DNA of 64,000 nucleotides from DATCKG01 sp036562385 (GTDB lineage: Bacteria; Bacillota; Sulfobacillia; Symbiobacteriales; Symbiobacteriaceae): the NCBI GenBank assembly GCA_036562385.1, contig DATCKG010000025.1:49605-113604 (forward strand). Direction: 5' to 3'. Below, in pieces: positions 25,972 to 34,593 of this stretch (within the stretch, counting starts at the first letter, position 1; every line of letters begins with the position of its first letter). Under the pieces are notes generated by a model, which was given only the letters and a program-made list of their open reading frames with translations, had not been told where the DNA came from and did no database searches. The position numbers and the translations under genes were made by a program.

Positions 25972-26670
25972 GTGAAGTCCAGTGTCCTGATTCCTCTGGG
26001 TCTCGCTCTTTCCATCCTGATGATCGCCTCCGGCTGCAGGACCGCTACCCCGTACATGGACCGCCTGGATCCCACAGCCCCCGCTGCAGCGGGTCTGCCG
26101 GCCACCCCGGGACCGGACGAACCCATCCCCCTGGGGGAACGACCGATCTTCGGACTGTATACAGAAACACCCACCGCTGAGACCCTGGCACAGTTGTCTA
26201 TGGGAAAGCTCTCCCCTGATCAACGCTATCGAGCAGCCGTCACCCCGCAGGGCATCTGGGTGGCCCGCGTGGACGGCGCCTGGGTCTGGCAGGTTCCTCT
26301 TCCTGCGCAGCCGGTTCCCCAGACCGGGCAGCAGCCGCCGCAGGACGGAGCCGGGAATTCACCCGGCGCTGCCGGCCAGAGTGCCCAGAATACCTCCAGC
26401 GGCCAGAACGGACAAAACGCCCAGACTTCCCAATCCCCTGTGCCAGCCCCCGGGCCGGCCATGGTGGACTGGGAAGCCCCGTCTACCCTTCTGATCAGGG
26501 ATACCCGTGGCCTCTGGTGGAAGGCAAATCCGGACTGGATCACCGTCACCCGGATGGCCACGCCCCCTGCTATCCAAACACCTTCGCAGCAGGGCGGGGC
26601 TGCCCAACCGCAGGGCCAGGCCCCTAACCAACAACCAAACGGAAGAGAAAACACAAAAACCGGACCTTGA
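25972..26670 (+). CDS. Gln/Pro/Asn-rich lipoprotein of unknown function
   Basis: A 232-residue exported protein starting at GTG 25972 behind AAAGGAGACAGG. The signal ends in the lipobox M-I-A-S-G-C. Residues 50-110 form a small globular-looking segment ending in G-I-W-V-A-R-V-D-G-A-W-V-W. A low-complexity Gln/Asn/Ser/Pro linker follows (about 113-160). A second W-rich segment (T-R-G-L-W-W-K-A-N-P) resembles the first, and the tail is again Gln/Pro-rich. I know no family. It is monocistronic, divergent from murT, with a terminator overlapping its stop codon. The linkers suggest it crosses the wall. Confidence 0.7.
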   Translation: MKSSVLIPLGLALSILMIASGCRTATPYMDRLDPTAPAAAGLPATPGPDEPIPLGERPIFGLYTETPTAETLAQLSMGKLSPDQRYRAAVTPQGIWVARVDGAWVWQVPLPAQPVPQTGQQPPQDGAGNSPGAAGQSAQNTSSGQNGQNAQTSQSPVPAPGPAMVDWEAPSTLLIRDTRGLWWKANPDWITVTRMATPPAIQTPSQQGGAAQPQGQAPNQQPNGRENTKTGP

Positions 26671-26692
26671 GAGGAGGTCCGGTTGCTTTTTA
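26658..26692 (+). terminator. Terminator overlapping the lipoprotein stop codon
   Basis: AACCGGACC/GGTCCGGTT stem followed by GCTTTTTA. The stop codon (26668-26670) is in the loop. Confidence 0.85.
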
Positions 26693-27436
26693 TGCCAGCA
26701 CCAGATCGTCCACCCGTCCCGGTGACTGGAACTCCCAGGCCTGCTCCAAAGCCACCCGAATCACCGCCTGGTGCATGCCCGCATTTCCGGGATTTCCCAG
26801 AGGCGCCCCGTCGGGATGCGCGACAACGAGAGCACGCGGCGCCCGCACCCACCGGAGCAGGTCCCGGTCCGTCCCCAGCACCACCGTGGCGACTCCCGCC
26901 AGTTCGATAGCCCGGGCCACCAGCGCCGCGGCCTGGCTGTCCATGGGATGGGCTGCCACCACCAAAGCCACGTCCGCGCCCATCCGCCGGATCCGGTAGG
27001 CCACGCTGGGGGCGTAATTGGCCAGAAGGTCCGTGGGATCAGGCACGTGCCCCATGAAGCTGTAGGCCAGCGGCGCCACCGCCCCGATGTAGCCCGCTGA
27101 AGCCAGGGCAACCAGCCGCTCCAGGGGAAAGAGAACGTTCACATCCTGCCGGGCATAGCCGCAGTCACCGGTGGTATGGGTCACCGCGATGTCCTCCCCG
27201 CTGGCCACCGCCGGGAATTCCCGGAAGGATGGGTCGCCGGCCGGGTTCTTGATGTCAAAGGGCTCGTGAAACCCGTTCTTCAGGTACGCGCCTCCCGTGG
27301 TCACCAGCGCCACCTTGGCCCGGCTCACCGGCACATCCCACAACGTCCAGGGGATAAACTCGTTTCGCACCACCTTGAACCGGGAATCCCATTTGGACTT
27401 GACGGCCTGCCACAGTTCCTCCATCGACTCCACCAT
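26690..27436 (-). CDS. GrdB/PrdB-like protein without the catalytic Sec/Cys
   Basis: A 248-residue protein matching the glycine/sarcosine/betaine/D-proline reductase selenoprotein B family: P-W-T-L near the start, A-L-V-T-T-G-G, G-D-P-S-F-R-E, Q-D-V-N-V-L-F-P-L and Y-S-F-M-G-H. True family reductases have a selenocysteine or cysteine in the second half. Here the only cysteine is in G-D-C-G-Y-A-R near residue 92, and the second half has none. No TGA codon interrupts the frame. So reductase activity of the known type is doubtful. It is the last gene of the mqnA-mqnC-cca run, 18 bases after cca, behind GGAGG. Confidence 0.72.
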   Translation of the reverse strand: MVESMEELWQAVKSKWDSRFKVVRNEFIPWTLWDVPVSRAKVALVTTGGAYLKNGFHEPFDIKNPAGDPSFREFPAVASGEDIAVTHTTGDCGYARQDVNVLFPLERLVALASAGYIGAVAPLAYSFMGHVPDPTDLLANYAPSVAYRIRRMGADVALVVAAHPMDSQAAALVARAIELAGVATVVLGTDRDLLRWVRAPRALVVAHPDGAPLGNPGNAGMHQAVIRVALEQAWEFQSPGRVDDLVLA

Positions 27437-27454
27437 TCCCTCTGCTCCTCCCTC

Positions 27455-28810
27455 TCACCACTGCCGCGCCAGTTCCTCCAACCGCATCAGCAGCCATTCC
27501 CTCCGGTTGCGGCTGGGATCCTCCAGCACCTCTTCCAGCAGGCGCTGCAGCACCTGACCTACATACGGCCCGGGCGGGCGTCCGAAAACCCGCACCACGT
27601 CGTGGCCGTTCACGGCCAGATCCGTTACCTTCAGCGCTGCATCCTCTTTCAAAATCCGCTCCACCTGCCTGAGCAGGTAGATCGTATCCGGCCCCAGTTC
27701 TCCCTGCCGGGTGCCCGAAGCCAGCCGGTCTGCCCGCCGCAACTGCACCAGGTCGGGCAGCAGGTCCAGCCCGATCCGGTTGATCATGCGCCGGATAGCG
27801 GCGTCCCCCATCCCTTCCTCCAGATGCAAGTCCATGTGAAGGCGCACCAGACGCACCACCCGCTCCCGGACCTTTGCCTCCACCCGGAGACGTGTCAGCA
27901 GCTCGTCCGCCATCACGGCGCCCACCTGTTCATGCCGGTAGAAGTGGCGGTTTCCCTGCTCGTCCACCGAGACCGTCCGCGGCTTGCCCACGTCGTGCAA
28001 AAGGGCTGCCAGCCGGAGATGCAGTTCCGGAGGCACCAGGGCCAGGGCCAGCAGGCAGTGCTCCCACACGGGATACGCATGGAACTGGTTCTGCTCGACC
28101 CCCACCATCTCCAGGAGTTCCGGGGCAAACACGGCCAAGAGCCCCGTCTCCCGCAGTCGCTCCATTCCCCATGCGGGCCGGTCCGTCACCATCAGCCGGC
28201 AAAACTCCGCGCCGATCCGCTCCGGCGCCACCTCCGCCAGGGTCGGGGCATGCATGCGCAAGGCCTCCGCCAGGGACGGCTCCAGGCTGAGGGACAGTTC
28301 CGCGGCCAGCCGCACCGCCCGGAGCATCCGCAGCGGATCCTCCCGGATGCGCTCCCCGGGATCTCCGCACGCGCGGAGCACCCCCGCGGCCAGGTCCTTC
28401 GTCCCTCCCATGGGGTCATACAGCCGCCCGTCCGGCAGCAGCGCCATGGCGTTGATGGTAAAGTCCCGGCGGGACAGGTCCTCGGCCAGCGTAGGACCCC
28501 GGAAGGGCGTCACCTCGTAGGCCGCCCCGTCCCGGGGGATGAGCAGGGTAACCCCCTTCCGGTCCGTCCCCATCACCTTGCCCTGGGGAAAGAGGTGCCG
28601 CAGCCCTTCCACGTCCAGGTCAGTGGCGATGTCCCAGTCCTTGGGGCGCCTGCCCAGGAGCAGATCCCGCACGCAACCTCCCACCAGCACCGCCTGGTGG
28701 CCCGCGTCCGTCAACCGGGTCAGGATCTCCCGCGCCGCCTCCGGCAATTGGCGGCGGAACCGGAAGGGAAGCAGAAGCCGGCCTGTGAACGTCCGCAGCC
28801 GCTGGCTCAC
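27455..28810 (-). CDS. cca: tRNA nucleotidyltransferase (CCA-adding enzyme)
   Basis: A 451-residue class II nucleotidyltransferase. G-G-C-V-R-D-L-L-L-G and the D-W-D-I-A-T-D metal motif lie near the N-terminus, R-R-D-F-T-I-N-A-M follows, and an HD domain (L-L-H-D-V-G-K-P) sits in the second half. It builds or repairs the 3'-CCA end of tRNAs; the HD domain in relatives can remove cyclic phosphates or act as phosphodiesterase. The GTG at 28810 follows GGGAGGTGAAGCAG; the much longer open frame upstream overlaps mqnC and is not used. It follows mqnC by 38 bases, probably in one operon. Confidence 0.9.
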   Translation of the reverse strand: MSQRLRTFTGRLLLPFRFRRQLPEAAREILTRLTDAGHQAVLVGGCVRDLLLGRRPKDWDIATDLDVEGLRHLFPQGKVMGTDRKGVTLLIPRDGAAYEVTPFRGPTLAEDLSRRDFTINAMALLPDGRLYDPMGGTKDLAAGVLRACGDPGERIREDPLRMLRAVRLAAELSLSLEPSLAEALRMHAPTLAEVAPERIGAEFCRLMVTDRPAWGMERLRETGLLAVFAPELLEMVGVEQNQFHAYPVWEHCLLALALVPPELHLRLAALLHDVGKPRTVSVDEQGNRHFYRHEQVGAVMADELLTRLRVEAKVRERVVRLVRLHMDLHLEEGMGDAAIRRMINRIGLDLLPDLVQLRRADRLASGTRQGELGPDTIYLLRQVERILKEDAALKVTDLAVNGHDVVRVFGRPPGPYVGQVLQRLLEEVLEDPSRNRREWLLMRLEELARQW

Positions 28811-28848
28811 CTGCTTCACCTCCCCGCCGGCGGTGCGCCCGGCCTTAT

Positions 28849-29967
28849 TTAGAACGTCCGGATCACGTTGTAAAACGTATCCCGCTGCACAGGCGTGAAT
28901 CCCGCCTGCCGGATCAGCGCCACCGCGTCCTTCGGGGTCACCCGATAGGTGGTCCCCGCCGCGGAAACCACGTTCTCCTCCATCATCGTGCCGCCGAAGT
29001 CGTTGGCACCGAAGCGAAGCGCCACCTGTGCCAGCTTCGGCCCCTGGGTGACCCAAGAGACCTGGAGGTTCGGCACGTTATCCAGCACCAGGCGGGCCAC
29101 CGCCATCAGCCGCAGGTAGTCAAAGCCGTCGCCCAGCCGGTGCTGGGGGTTGGAGCGCACCTCCAGGCCCAGAGGGGTGTTATCCGGCTGGAAGTCCCAG
29201 TGAATGAACGCACTGTAGCCTCCGCAGCGGTCGCCGCTCTCCCGGATCCGAATCAGGGTAAGCGCCTGCTCCTCCACCGTCTCGATGTGGCCGTACACCA
29301 TGGTGGCAGTGACATTCATGCCAAGCTGCCGCGCCGTCTCCATCACTTCAAACCACTGGTCGGTGGAGACCTTGCCCTTGCTGATGATTCGGCGGACCCT
29401 GTCCACCAGGATCTCGGCACCGCCCCCCGGGATGCTGCGGAGCCCTGCGGCCTTCAGTTCCTGCAGCACCTCCTTCACAGTCATCTTGGAGATCTTCGCC
29501 AGGTACCAGATCTCCGTCGGCGAGAAACCGTGGACCGTCAGCTGGGGGAACTTTGTCTGGATGCGGTTGATCAGCTCCTGGTAGTACTCCAGCTTCAGGG
29601 CCGGATTCATGCCTCCCTGCAGGAGCACCTGGGTGCCCCCCTGGTCCACCAGCTCCTGGCATTTCTGTTCCAGCACCTCCCAGGGGAGCACATACCCCTC
29701 CGGGCTGCCGACGTCACGCCGAAAGGCGCAGAAACTGCACTGGGCCACACAAACGTTGGTATAGTTGATATTCCGGTCGATGATAAAGCTCACCCGGCCC
29801 TCCGGGTGCATCTGCTGCCGGATCTGATCGGCGGCCTGCCCCAGCGCCAGCAGATCGTTGCTCTTCAAAAGGGTAATGGTATCCTCCAGGGTGAGACGAC
29901 CGCCGGCAAGCCGACGCTCCAGGATCGGCCGGATATCGGTATCGGTGGCAGTCTCCGTCCGCAGCAC
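28849..29967 (-). CDS. mqnC: Cyclic dehypoxanthinyl futalosine synthase
   Basis: A 372-residue radical SAM enzyme with C-V-A-Q-C-S-F-C (Cys73, Cys77, Cys80) binding the 4Fe-4S cluster, and the MqnC features G-G-G-A-E-I-L and D-F-G-G-T-M-M-E-E-N-V. It cyclises dehypoxanthine futalosine in the futalosine route to menaquinone. I prefer GTG 29967, which is spaced well from GGGGAG; in-frame GTG codons at 29976 and 29985 overlap the end of mqnA and are alternatives. It directly follows mqnA, so two steps of the same pathway are coupled. mqnB, mqnD and mqnE are not in the window. Confidence 0.92.
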   Translation of the reverse strand: MLRTETATDTDIRPILERRLAGGRLTLEDTITLLKSNDLLALGQAADQIRQQMHPEGRVSFIIDRNINYTNVCVAQCSFCAFRRDVGSPEGYVLPWEVLEQKCQELVDQGGTQVLLQGGMNPALKLEYYQELINRIQTKFPQLTVHGFSPTEIWYLAKISKMTVKEVLQELKAAGLRSIPGGGAEILVDRVRRIISKGKVSTDQWFEVMETARQLGMNVTATMVYGHIETVEEQALTLIRIRESGDRCGGYSAFIHWDFQPDNTPLGLEVRSNPQHRLGDGFDYLRLMAVARLVLDNVPNLQVSWVTQGPKLAQVALRFGANDFGGTMMEENVVSAAGTTYRVTPKDAVALIRQAGFTPVQRDTFYNVIRTF

Positions 29968-29972
29968 ACCAC

Positions 29973-30881
29973 TCACTCTCCCCACACATGAAGTTCAGGC
30001 ACCGCGGGGATCTCCCCCAGTTTTTCCGCCAGTCGGAAATAGGTAAGGAGCCCTCGGCGGTAGGGCTCAGTGAAGTGGTGACGGATCTGCCGGAAATGAT
30101 CCTCCACCGCCTCCCGGGGCAGATTCCGGCGGCGCAACGCCTCCTCCACCAGTTCGTCCATATGGGCCATGGCGTAATCCTGGCTGGCCCGGAACAAACG
30201 GGCCACCAGTTTCACACCGTCCGGATTTCGCTCGGCATAGTCCCGACGGATGACCCACAGGGCAAATACCATGATCTCCCCGGTCATTTCCTTGAAGGCC
30301 TGGCCCAAATCGGTGATCTGCAGATCGGGGAACCGCTCCCGCAGGTGCGGATCGTTGGCCGCCAGCAGGGCGTGATCCCCGATGATCAGGCAGGCATCCG
30401 CTTCCGAGAGCATTCGGTAGGGATCCGGTTCCGCCCGATAGTAGACAGGGCGCACCCCGTAGTACTCCTCCATGATAATGCGGGTCAGGACCACGCTGGT
30501 GGCGCTGTGACTGGTGAGGGCCATGGGGCGGCCGTCCATCTCCTTGAGGGGACGCCGGGAAAAAATCAGCACCGAAGTGACTCGCCCATCCGCGGCGATG
30601 GAGAGATTCGGAAGGATGTACGCGTCCGCCGCGTGCCGGGCGTACTCGATGGACGAAATGGGTGTGATGTCCAGGTCCCCCTGCAGAAACAGCTTGTTCA
30701 GTACAGCCGGCGGCCCCTTCTTGACAGCCACCGGTAGGTCAATAATGCCTTGCTCGATTCCGTAGTAGACGGGTAGGCAGTTCAAGTATTCGATGTACCC
30801 CAGCCGCACGGGGCCCAGCCGCCACGTGGTGCTGGCCTCCGGCGTGGCTGACAGGGCCGATCCGGGCCACGAAAGATTCAT
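29973..30881 (-). CDS. mqnA: Chorismate dehydratase
   Basis: A 302-residue MqnA/MqnD-family protein with a periplasmic-binding-like fold. L-G-Y-I-E-Y-L-N-C-L-P-V-Y follows a roughly 25-residue extension, then P-I-S-S-I-E-Y-A and L-I-I-G-D-H-A-L are the ligand-site landmarks. MqnA converts chorismate to 3-enolpyruvylbenzoate, the first step of the futalosine menaquinone pathway. MqnD is a relative, but order next to mqnC and the N-terminal motif favour MqnA. The ATG is eight bases after GGAGG. It begins the mqnA-mqnC-cca-GrdB-like run. Confidence 0.9.
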   Translation of the reverse strand: MNLSWPGSALSATPEASTTWRLGPVRLGYIEYLNCLPVYYGIEQGIIDLPVAVKKGPPAVLNKLFLQGDLDITPISSIEYARHAADAYILPNLSIAADGRVTSVLIFSRRPLKEMDGRPMALTSHSATSVVLTRIIMEEYYGVRPVYYRAEPDPYRMLSEADACLIIGDHALLAANDPHLRERFPDLQITDLGQAFKEMTGEIMVFALWVIRRDYAERNPDGVKLVARLFRASQDYAMAHMDELVEEALRRRNLPREAVEDHFRQIRHHFTEPYRRGLLTYFRLAEKLGEIPAVPELHVWGE

Positions 30882-31025
30882 CGTTCATGCCTCCTTGCGG
30901 TTGCAGGCCACTCCCCCACGCCCCCGGAGACGGAACCATTCCCCTACACGTACATTCTACATTCCCACAAAACAGACGACGGGCTCCCGCCGGCAGATAT
31001 GGGCACCCGACGATCCGGGGGCCCG

Positions 31026-31664
31026 TCAGTCCCACGACTGGATGACCAGCAGGTATCCCTCCTCCACCGCGATCATCGCCGCCTGCCCCACGATGCGGTT
31101 GGAGACCCCCAGGGACTCTCCCCACCGCAGGGTAGCGCCGGAAAGCGGCCATTTTACTCCCTCGGCCACCACCCCTCGCACCTCCGGTGTCAGAGGAATG
31201 AGGGACAGGTAGGCCTCCGGCAGCGCCTCCACCGTCAGGCGGCCACCGGGCTGGAGAAGCCGGATAATGTTGTGGCCGTCCAGCACCGTGATGGCTGCAC
31301 GGGCAATGAGGTCAGGCAAAAGCAGCAGATTGGAAAGCGTATGGTCCAGACGGCTCCCCGTGGCTCCCACCAGGTACACTTCCGTGGCTCCCCGGGCCAG
31401 TGCCTCCTCCAGGGCCAAGTGGGTATCGGTCTGATCCTTGTCCGCCGGCACTCGGTGAATGGGAATCCCCCGGGCGCTCACCTCCGCCGTGAGAACCGGT
31501 CCCGCGGAATCAAAGTCGCCCAACACCAACGTAGGGGTCAGCCCCAGGGCCAGCGCGTGCCGAACCCCACCATCGGCACAAATCACCAGGTCGGGTGAGC
31601 CGATCAGACGGCGGATTCGCCCGTAATCATGAACCTGTCCGGCTGAGAAGACGACCGCGCGCAC
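31026..31664 (-). CDS. thiN: Thiamine pyrophosphokinase
   Basis: A 212-residue cytoplasmic kinase with the family motifs I-C-A-D-G-G, L-G-D-F-D-S and D-K-D-Q-T-D-T in the catalytic N-terminal domain, G-S-R-L-D-H in the centre, and a beta-sandwich C-terminal thiamine-binding half ending in S-N-R-I-V-G. It makes thiamine diphosphate from thiamine and ATP. The start is GTG 31664 after GGGAGGG. No TPP riboswitch is visible upstream, and no thi gene is adjacent; 143 bases separate it from mqnA. Confidence 0.9.
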   Translation of the reverse strand: MRAVVFSAGQVHDYGRIRRLIGSPDLVICADGGVRHALALGLTPTLVLGDFDSAGPVLTAEVSARGIPIHRVPADKDQTDTHLALEEALARGATEVYLVGATGSRLDHTLSNLLLLPDLIARAAITVLDGHNIIRLLQPGGRLTVEALPEAYLSLIPLTPEVRGVVAEGVKWPLSGATLRWGESLGVSNRIVGQAAMIAVEEGYLLVIQSWD

Positions 31665-31810
31665 GCCATTCCCTCCCTACACCCGACCACGTCCATGTCC
31701 AGCAGCCCCAGGTTGCCGCTGGGACCCGACCGCCGCCAGCCGGGTAATTCTGTCGAAACCGCTGGATTTGACTTTCCTTATTATATCAAAGGGACGGTAA
31801 AGACCTACGG

Positions 31811-31842
31811 AAAAAGAGAAAGCCCGCCTTTCCGGGGCGGGC
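31811..31842 (-). terminator. Terminator of the ECF sigma gene
   Basis: On the minus strand GCCCGCC-CCGGAAA-GGCGGGC is followed by TTTCTCTTTTT. It lies ten bases beyond the sigma factor stop. Confidence 0.85.
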
Positions 31843-31851
31843 CTCCTTTCG

Positions 31852-32466
31852 TCAGGCATCGGCCAGGCTGGCATCGATTCCCCGCTCCCGCAGGATTCGG
31901 GCTAGCCGCTGCAGGGCGTAATTGAGCCGGCTCTTGACCGTGCCCAGAGGGATCTCCAACATCTGGGCGATCTCCTGATAACAACGTTCCTGGAAGTAGC
32001 GCAGGTCCACCACTTCCCGATAGGCCGGCGGCAACTGATAAACGGCAGCGGACACTTCCCGGCACAACCATGACCGTTCCGCTTCCTGCTCCGGCCGGAA
32101 GGTGGTGGCCGCCGTGTCCTTGCAGACTGTAAACTCTTCCATCGGGACCCGCTTCTTGCGCATGTGGTCGATCGCGTGGTTCCTGGCAACCCGGAAGAGC
32201 CAGGCCCTCAGATGGCCATCCATCCGAAAGGTACCGGCCTGTTGCCACGCCTTCAGCACCGTGTCCTGATAGATCTCTTCGGCCAGCTGCATGTCCCCCA
32301 CCAGCCGATGTGCAAAATGCAGCAGCGCTCCGCCGTAGCGATCCATCAGGATTCCCAGCGCCTCTTCATCCCCCGCTGTGAGGCGCCGGATCAGGACCGA
32401 GTCCTCGCTCACCGGCTGACCCGGGAGTTCGGATTTCCGTTCAAGATGCTGTGCCTCAACGGCCAC
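31852..32466 (-). CDS. ECF-type RNA polymerase sigma factor
   Basis: A 204-residue sigma-70 family protein with region 2 (H-R-L-V-G-D-M-Q-L-A-E-E-I-Y-Q-D at about residues 53-68, then A-W-L-F-R-V-A-R-N) and region 4 (L-P-P-A-Y-R-E-V-V-D-L with I-P-L-G-T-V-K-S-R-L). Regions 1 and 3 are absent, which defines the ECF group. The start is uncertain: GTG 32466 has GGGGGGGTGG ahead, an ATG at 32514 has no site, and another GTG lies inside. No anti-sigma gene is adjacent, so how it is held in check is unknown. It is monocistronic. Confidence 0.88.
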   Translation of the reverse strand: MAVEAQHLERKSELPGQPVSEDSVLIRRLTAGDEEALGILMDRYGGALLHFAHRLVGDMQLAEEIYQDTVLKAWQQAGTFRMDGHLRAWLFRVARNHAIDHMRKKRVPMEEFTVCKDTAATTFRPEQEAERSWLCREVSAAVYQLPPAYREVVDLRYFQERCYQEIAQMLEIPLGTVKSRLNYALQRLARILRERGIDASLADA

Positions 32467-32757
32467 AAGGCCACCCCCCCAATGCCTGCCGGCTCCCCCT
32501 CCGGCATCTTGCACTTGCGGTGACTTTTCTGGTGGAAATTTCTATCTCTGTCTTTGCATGTATTCGCCCCGGGATGTGTGTTTCCCTTCTGGAAACAACG
32601 TGTATTCCCATTTATCGATCATGTCTGTTGGGGCGTTACCTAATATACCCCGAATTCGTGCAACATGATAGTTAAAAACGTGGATCTTTCATGTTTTTGT
32701 GTCACATTCGTGTGACAATCTTGTCCGCCAGCCCTCCGGGGGCGGGGGAAGTGGAAA
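32467..32757. other. Upstream region of the sigma gene with an inverted repeat
   Basis: A 291-base AT-rich gap. It holds a perfect repeat, TGTCACA-TTCG-TGTGACA (32700-32717), of operator or small-hairpin type. I find no convincing ECF-type or sigma-A promoter for the sigma gene. Confidence 0.4.
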
Positions 32758-32784
32758 AGCCCGCCTCCCGAAGGGAAGCGGGCT
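32758..32784 (-). terminator. Terminator of the DUF72 gene
   Basis: On the minus strand AGCCCGC/GCGGGCT with inner CCC/GGG pairs, followed by TTTTCC; it begins 13 bases after the DUF72 stop. Confidence 0.8.
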
Positions 32785-32796
32785 CAGTCGTTGCGC

Positions 32797-33684
32797 CTAA
32801 TCGAACAGCCGGAGCTGCTGCACCCCTTCTTGGGGGATCACCGGGACACCCCGCTCATCCCGGGGTGGTACCGGCAGCCCCAGCAGTTCCATCATGTCCA
32901 GCGCGTTCCGCACCGCGTAGTTGGCTCGGTTGTTGTTCATCAGCAGGTGAACCTCAGCCACCGCCGGCTCCAACTCCTCCCGGACCGGACGGACCCACTC
33001 CTGTAGTTCGGCCTTGCTGTACAGGTAATTGAATCGGTCGGCACTCCGCTCTCCCCGGATATACCAGGTGGACCGGTTGCGGCCGTGAAACCGGACAATC
33101 GCCAGAGCCGGATGGGTTACCGCCACCACCGGCGGCACACACCCGGAGCCCACCTGAGGCTCGTCGCAGATGACATGGACCGCCTCCAGTTCCCGCAGGA
33201 AGCGCAGCGTCTCTTCCCGGGCCCCGTCCTGGAACCAAGACCGGTGGCGAAACTCCACCGCCACCAGATCCCGGGGAAACTGCTCCCGGCAGTAGGCTAC
33301 CCACTGGCGGTTTTCCGGCGTGCAGGTAAACCAGGGCGGAAACTGAAAGTGCAGGGCCCTCAGCTTCCCGGCCGACCGCAGGGGTTGCACCGAAGCGTCA
33401 AAGCGCCGGAAGACCTCCGCGAGGTCCTCCTCCCCCGGCCGCGGCTGACGGTGGTGCCGGGTCATGGCGCCGTAGGCCTTCACGTTGAAGACAAAATCGG
33501 GAGGTGTCCGGTCCGCCCAGGCGGCAAACCAGCGGGCAGGCTGTAGGCGGTAGAAGGTACTGTCCACCTCCACCACCGAAAAGTGCCGCGCGTAATAGGA
33601 AAGCCGCTGGGACGGCGGCAGCCCCGGCGGATAATAGTCCTCGTGGTCAGACCAGGCACAGGTGCCTACACGAATGACGGCCAT
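32797..33684 (-). CDS. DUF72 (YecE-like) family protein
   Basis: A 295-residue cytoplasmic TIM-barrel-like protein. The start I-R-V-G-T-C-A-W-S and Y-Y-P-P-G-L-P, V-E-V-D-S-T-F-Y, F-N-V-K-A-Y, A-V-E-F-R-H-R-S-W and the late F-H-G-R-N are all typical of DUF72/YecE. The family has no settled function. The ATG at 33684 follows GGGGGACGCCGG; the open frame upstream of it overlaps the coat-protein gene and is not used. It is monocistronic, ending at its own terminator. Confidence 0.88.
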   Translation of the reverse strand: MAVIRVGTCAWSDHEDYYPPGLPPSQRLSYYARHFSVVEVDSTFYRLQPARWFAAWADRTPPDFVFNVKAYGAMTRHHRQPRPGEEDLAEVFRRFDASVQPLRSAGKLRALHFQFPPWFTCTPENRQWVAYCREQFPRDLVAVEFRHRSWFQDGAREETLRFLRELEAVHVICDEPQVGSGCVPPVVAVTHPALAIVRFHGRNRSTWYIRGERSADRFNYLYSKAELQEWVRPVREELEPAVAEVHLLMNNNRANYAVRNALDMMELLGLPVPPRDERGVPVIPQEGVQQLRLFD

Positions 33685-33799
33685 CCGGCGTCCCCCTTCC
33701 TGAACCGGCCTCCGCCGACCCTGTGCCTTCAATGTTAGCACAGCCTGACACGAAGGCAGCCTGACCACCCGCAGGTGATCAGGCTCTGGGGAACGAGCT

Positions 33800-34180
33800 T
33801 TAGGAGTGTTCCGGCATCCGCCCCGGCGGCCACTTGGGGTCGGCGGTATGATAGTGGCGCCGCTCTGGGGGCTCCTGAAGGCGCAGGCTGTCATGCATCG
33901 TGCGGTACCGCTGCGCGGCCTGACGAATGCGCTCGGGGGCCGCCTCCACCACCGGATAGTAGCCGCGGCTGTGTAGGAAGTGAAAGAGTACCTCCTGGTT
34001 GTGGGTCTCTTCCCCGTGCATGGCCAGGAAAAACTCCCGGACACCGTTGTTGGAGGACTCCAGTGCAGCGGTGGCGTATTGCAGCGCCCGTTCCCGCGAC
34101 GAGGTCAGGCAGTCCTGCAGCCGGTCGGCGTCGGTCATGCGCCCCACCTGTCCCCCGCTTAAGGCACGCTTCTCAGTCAT
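33800..34180 (-). CDS. CotF-like spore coat protein
   Basis: A 126-residue helical protein matching the CotF coat family: M-T-D-A-D-R-L-Q-D-C-L-T starts the first helix, followed by R-E-F-F-L-A-M-H-G-E-E-T-H-N-Q with the ferritin-like pattern of Glu and His residues, then a Y-Y-P-V-V-E-A turn. The C-terminal 30 residues are basic and Pro/His-rich. The ATG has GAGGAGGGG ahead and overlaps the end of the upstream paralogous gene by eight bases, so both are coupled. Coat proteins of this type are made in the mother cell; a sporulation sigma promoter is not evident. Confidence 0.8.
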   Translation of the reverse strand: MTEKRALSGGQVGRMTDADRLQDCLTSSRERALQYATAALESSNNGVREFFLAMHGEETHNQEVLFHFLHSRGYYPVVEAAPERIRQAAQRYRTMHDSLRLQEPPERRHYHTADPKWPPGRMPEHS

Positions 34181-34469
34181 GCTGCAACCCCTCCTCCCCC
34201 TGGCCCTGCAGGAGTTGCTTGGCCCGGTGCGTGATGTCGCCATCGCCCTCCAGGAGCGCAATCATCATGTCGATGCGGCGGTGATGGATGTCCGCCTGTT
34301 CCCGGAGCAGCGTCCGCACCTCGTCGTCCTCGCTCTGCTCCGCATAGGTCAGGCACTTTTTCAGTCCGAGTAGTTCGCCTTCCAGAAGGTGCTGCAGGTA
34401 GGAAAACTCCTTTTCCGTCAGCCGGCCCTCGCTCTTTCCGCCGGCCGCCTGTTGCGGCGTATGGTGCAT
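34173..34469 (-). CDS. Small CotF-like protein
   Basis: A 98-residue protein with two long helices (L-T-E-K-E-F-S-Y-L-Q-H-L-L and R-T-L-L-R-E-Q-A-D-I-H-H-R-R), similar in layout to the N-terminal half of CotF/YhcQ coat proteins. The N-terminal 25 residues are His/Gln/Gly-rich. I start it at ATG 34469 behind GGAGGCGGACC rather than the upstream ATG at 34502. It overlaps the larger CotF-like gene by eight bases. The pair may interact as subunits. It ends the spore-related assignment in this window; no other coat gene is adjacent. Confidence 0.72.
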   Translation of the reverse strand: MHHTPQQAAGGKSEGRLTEKEFSYLQHLLEGELLGLKKCLTYAEQSEDDEVRTLLREQADIHHRRIDMMIALLEGDGDITHRAKQLLQGQGEEGLQHD

Positions 34470-34544
34470 CCCCGGTCCGCCTCCTTCAGCCGTACACATC
34501 ACACGGGTAGTATGCCGAAAAGGCGGCCGGGTTCATGCGCGAAA

Positions 34545-34566
34545 GGACCGCCCTTTCGGGCGGTCC
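34545..34566 (-). terminator. Terminator of the superoxide dismutase gene
   Basis: GGACCGCCC/GGGCGGTCC around a four-base loop; the minus-strand tail is TTTCGC. Confidence 0.78.
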
Positions 34567-34593
34567 CTGACCGTGCCGAGCAATACGCCGGAA

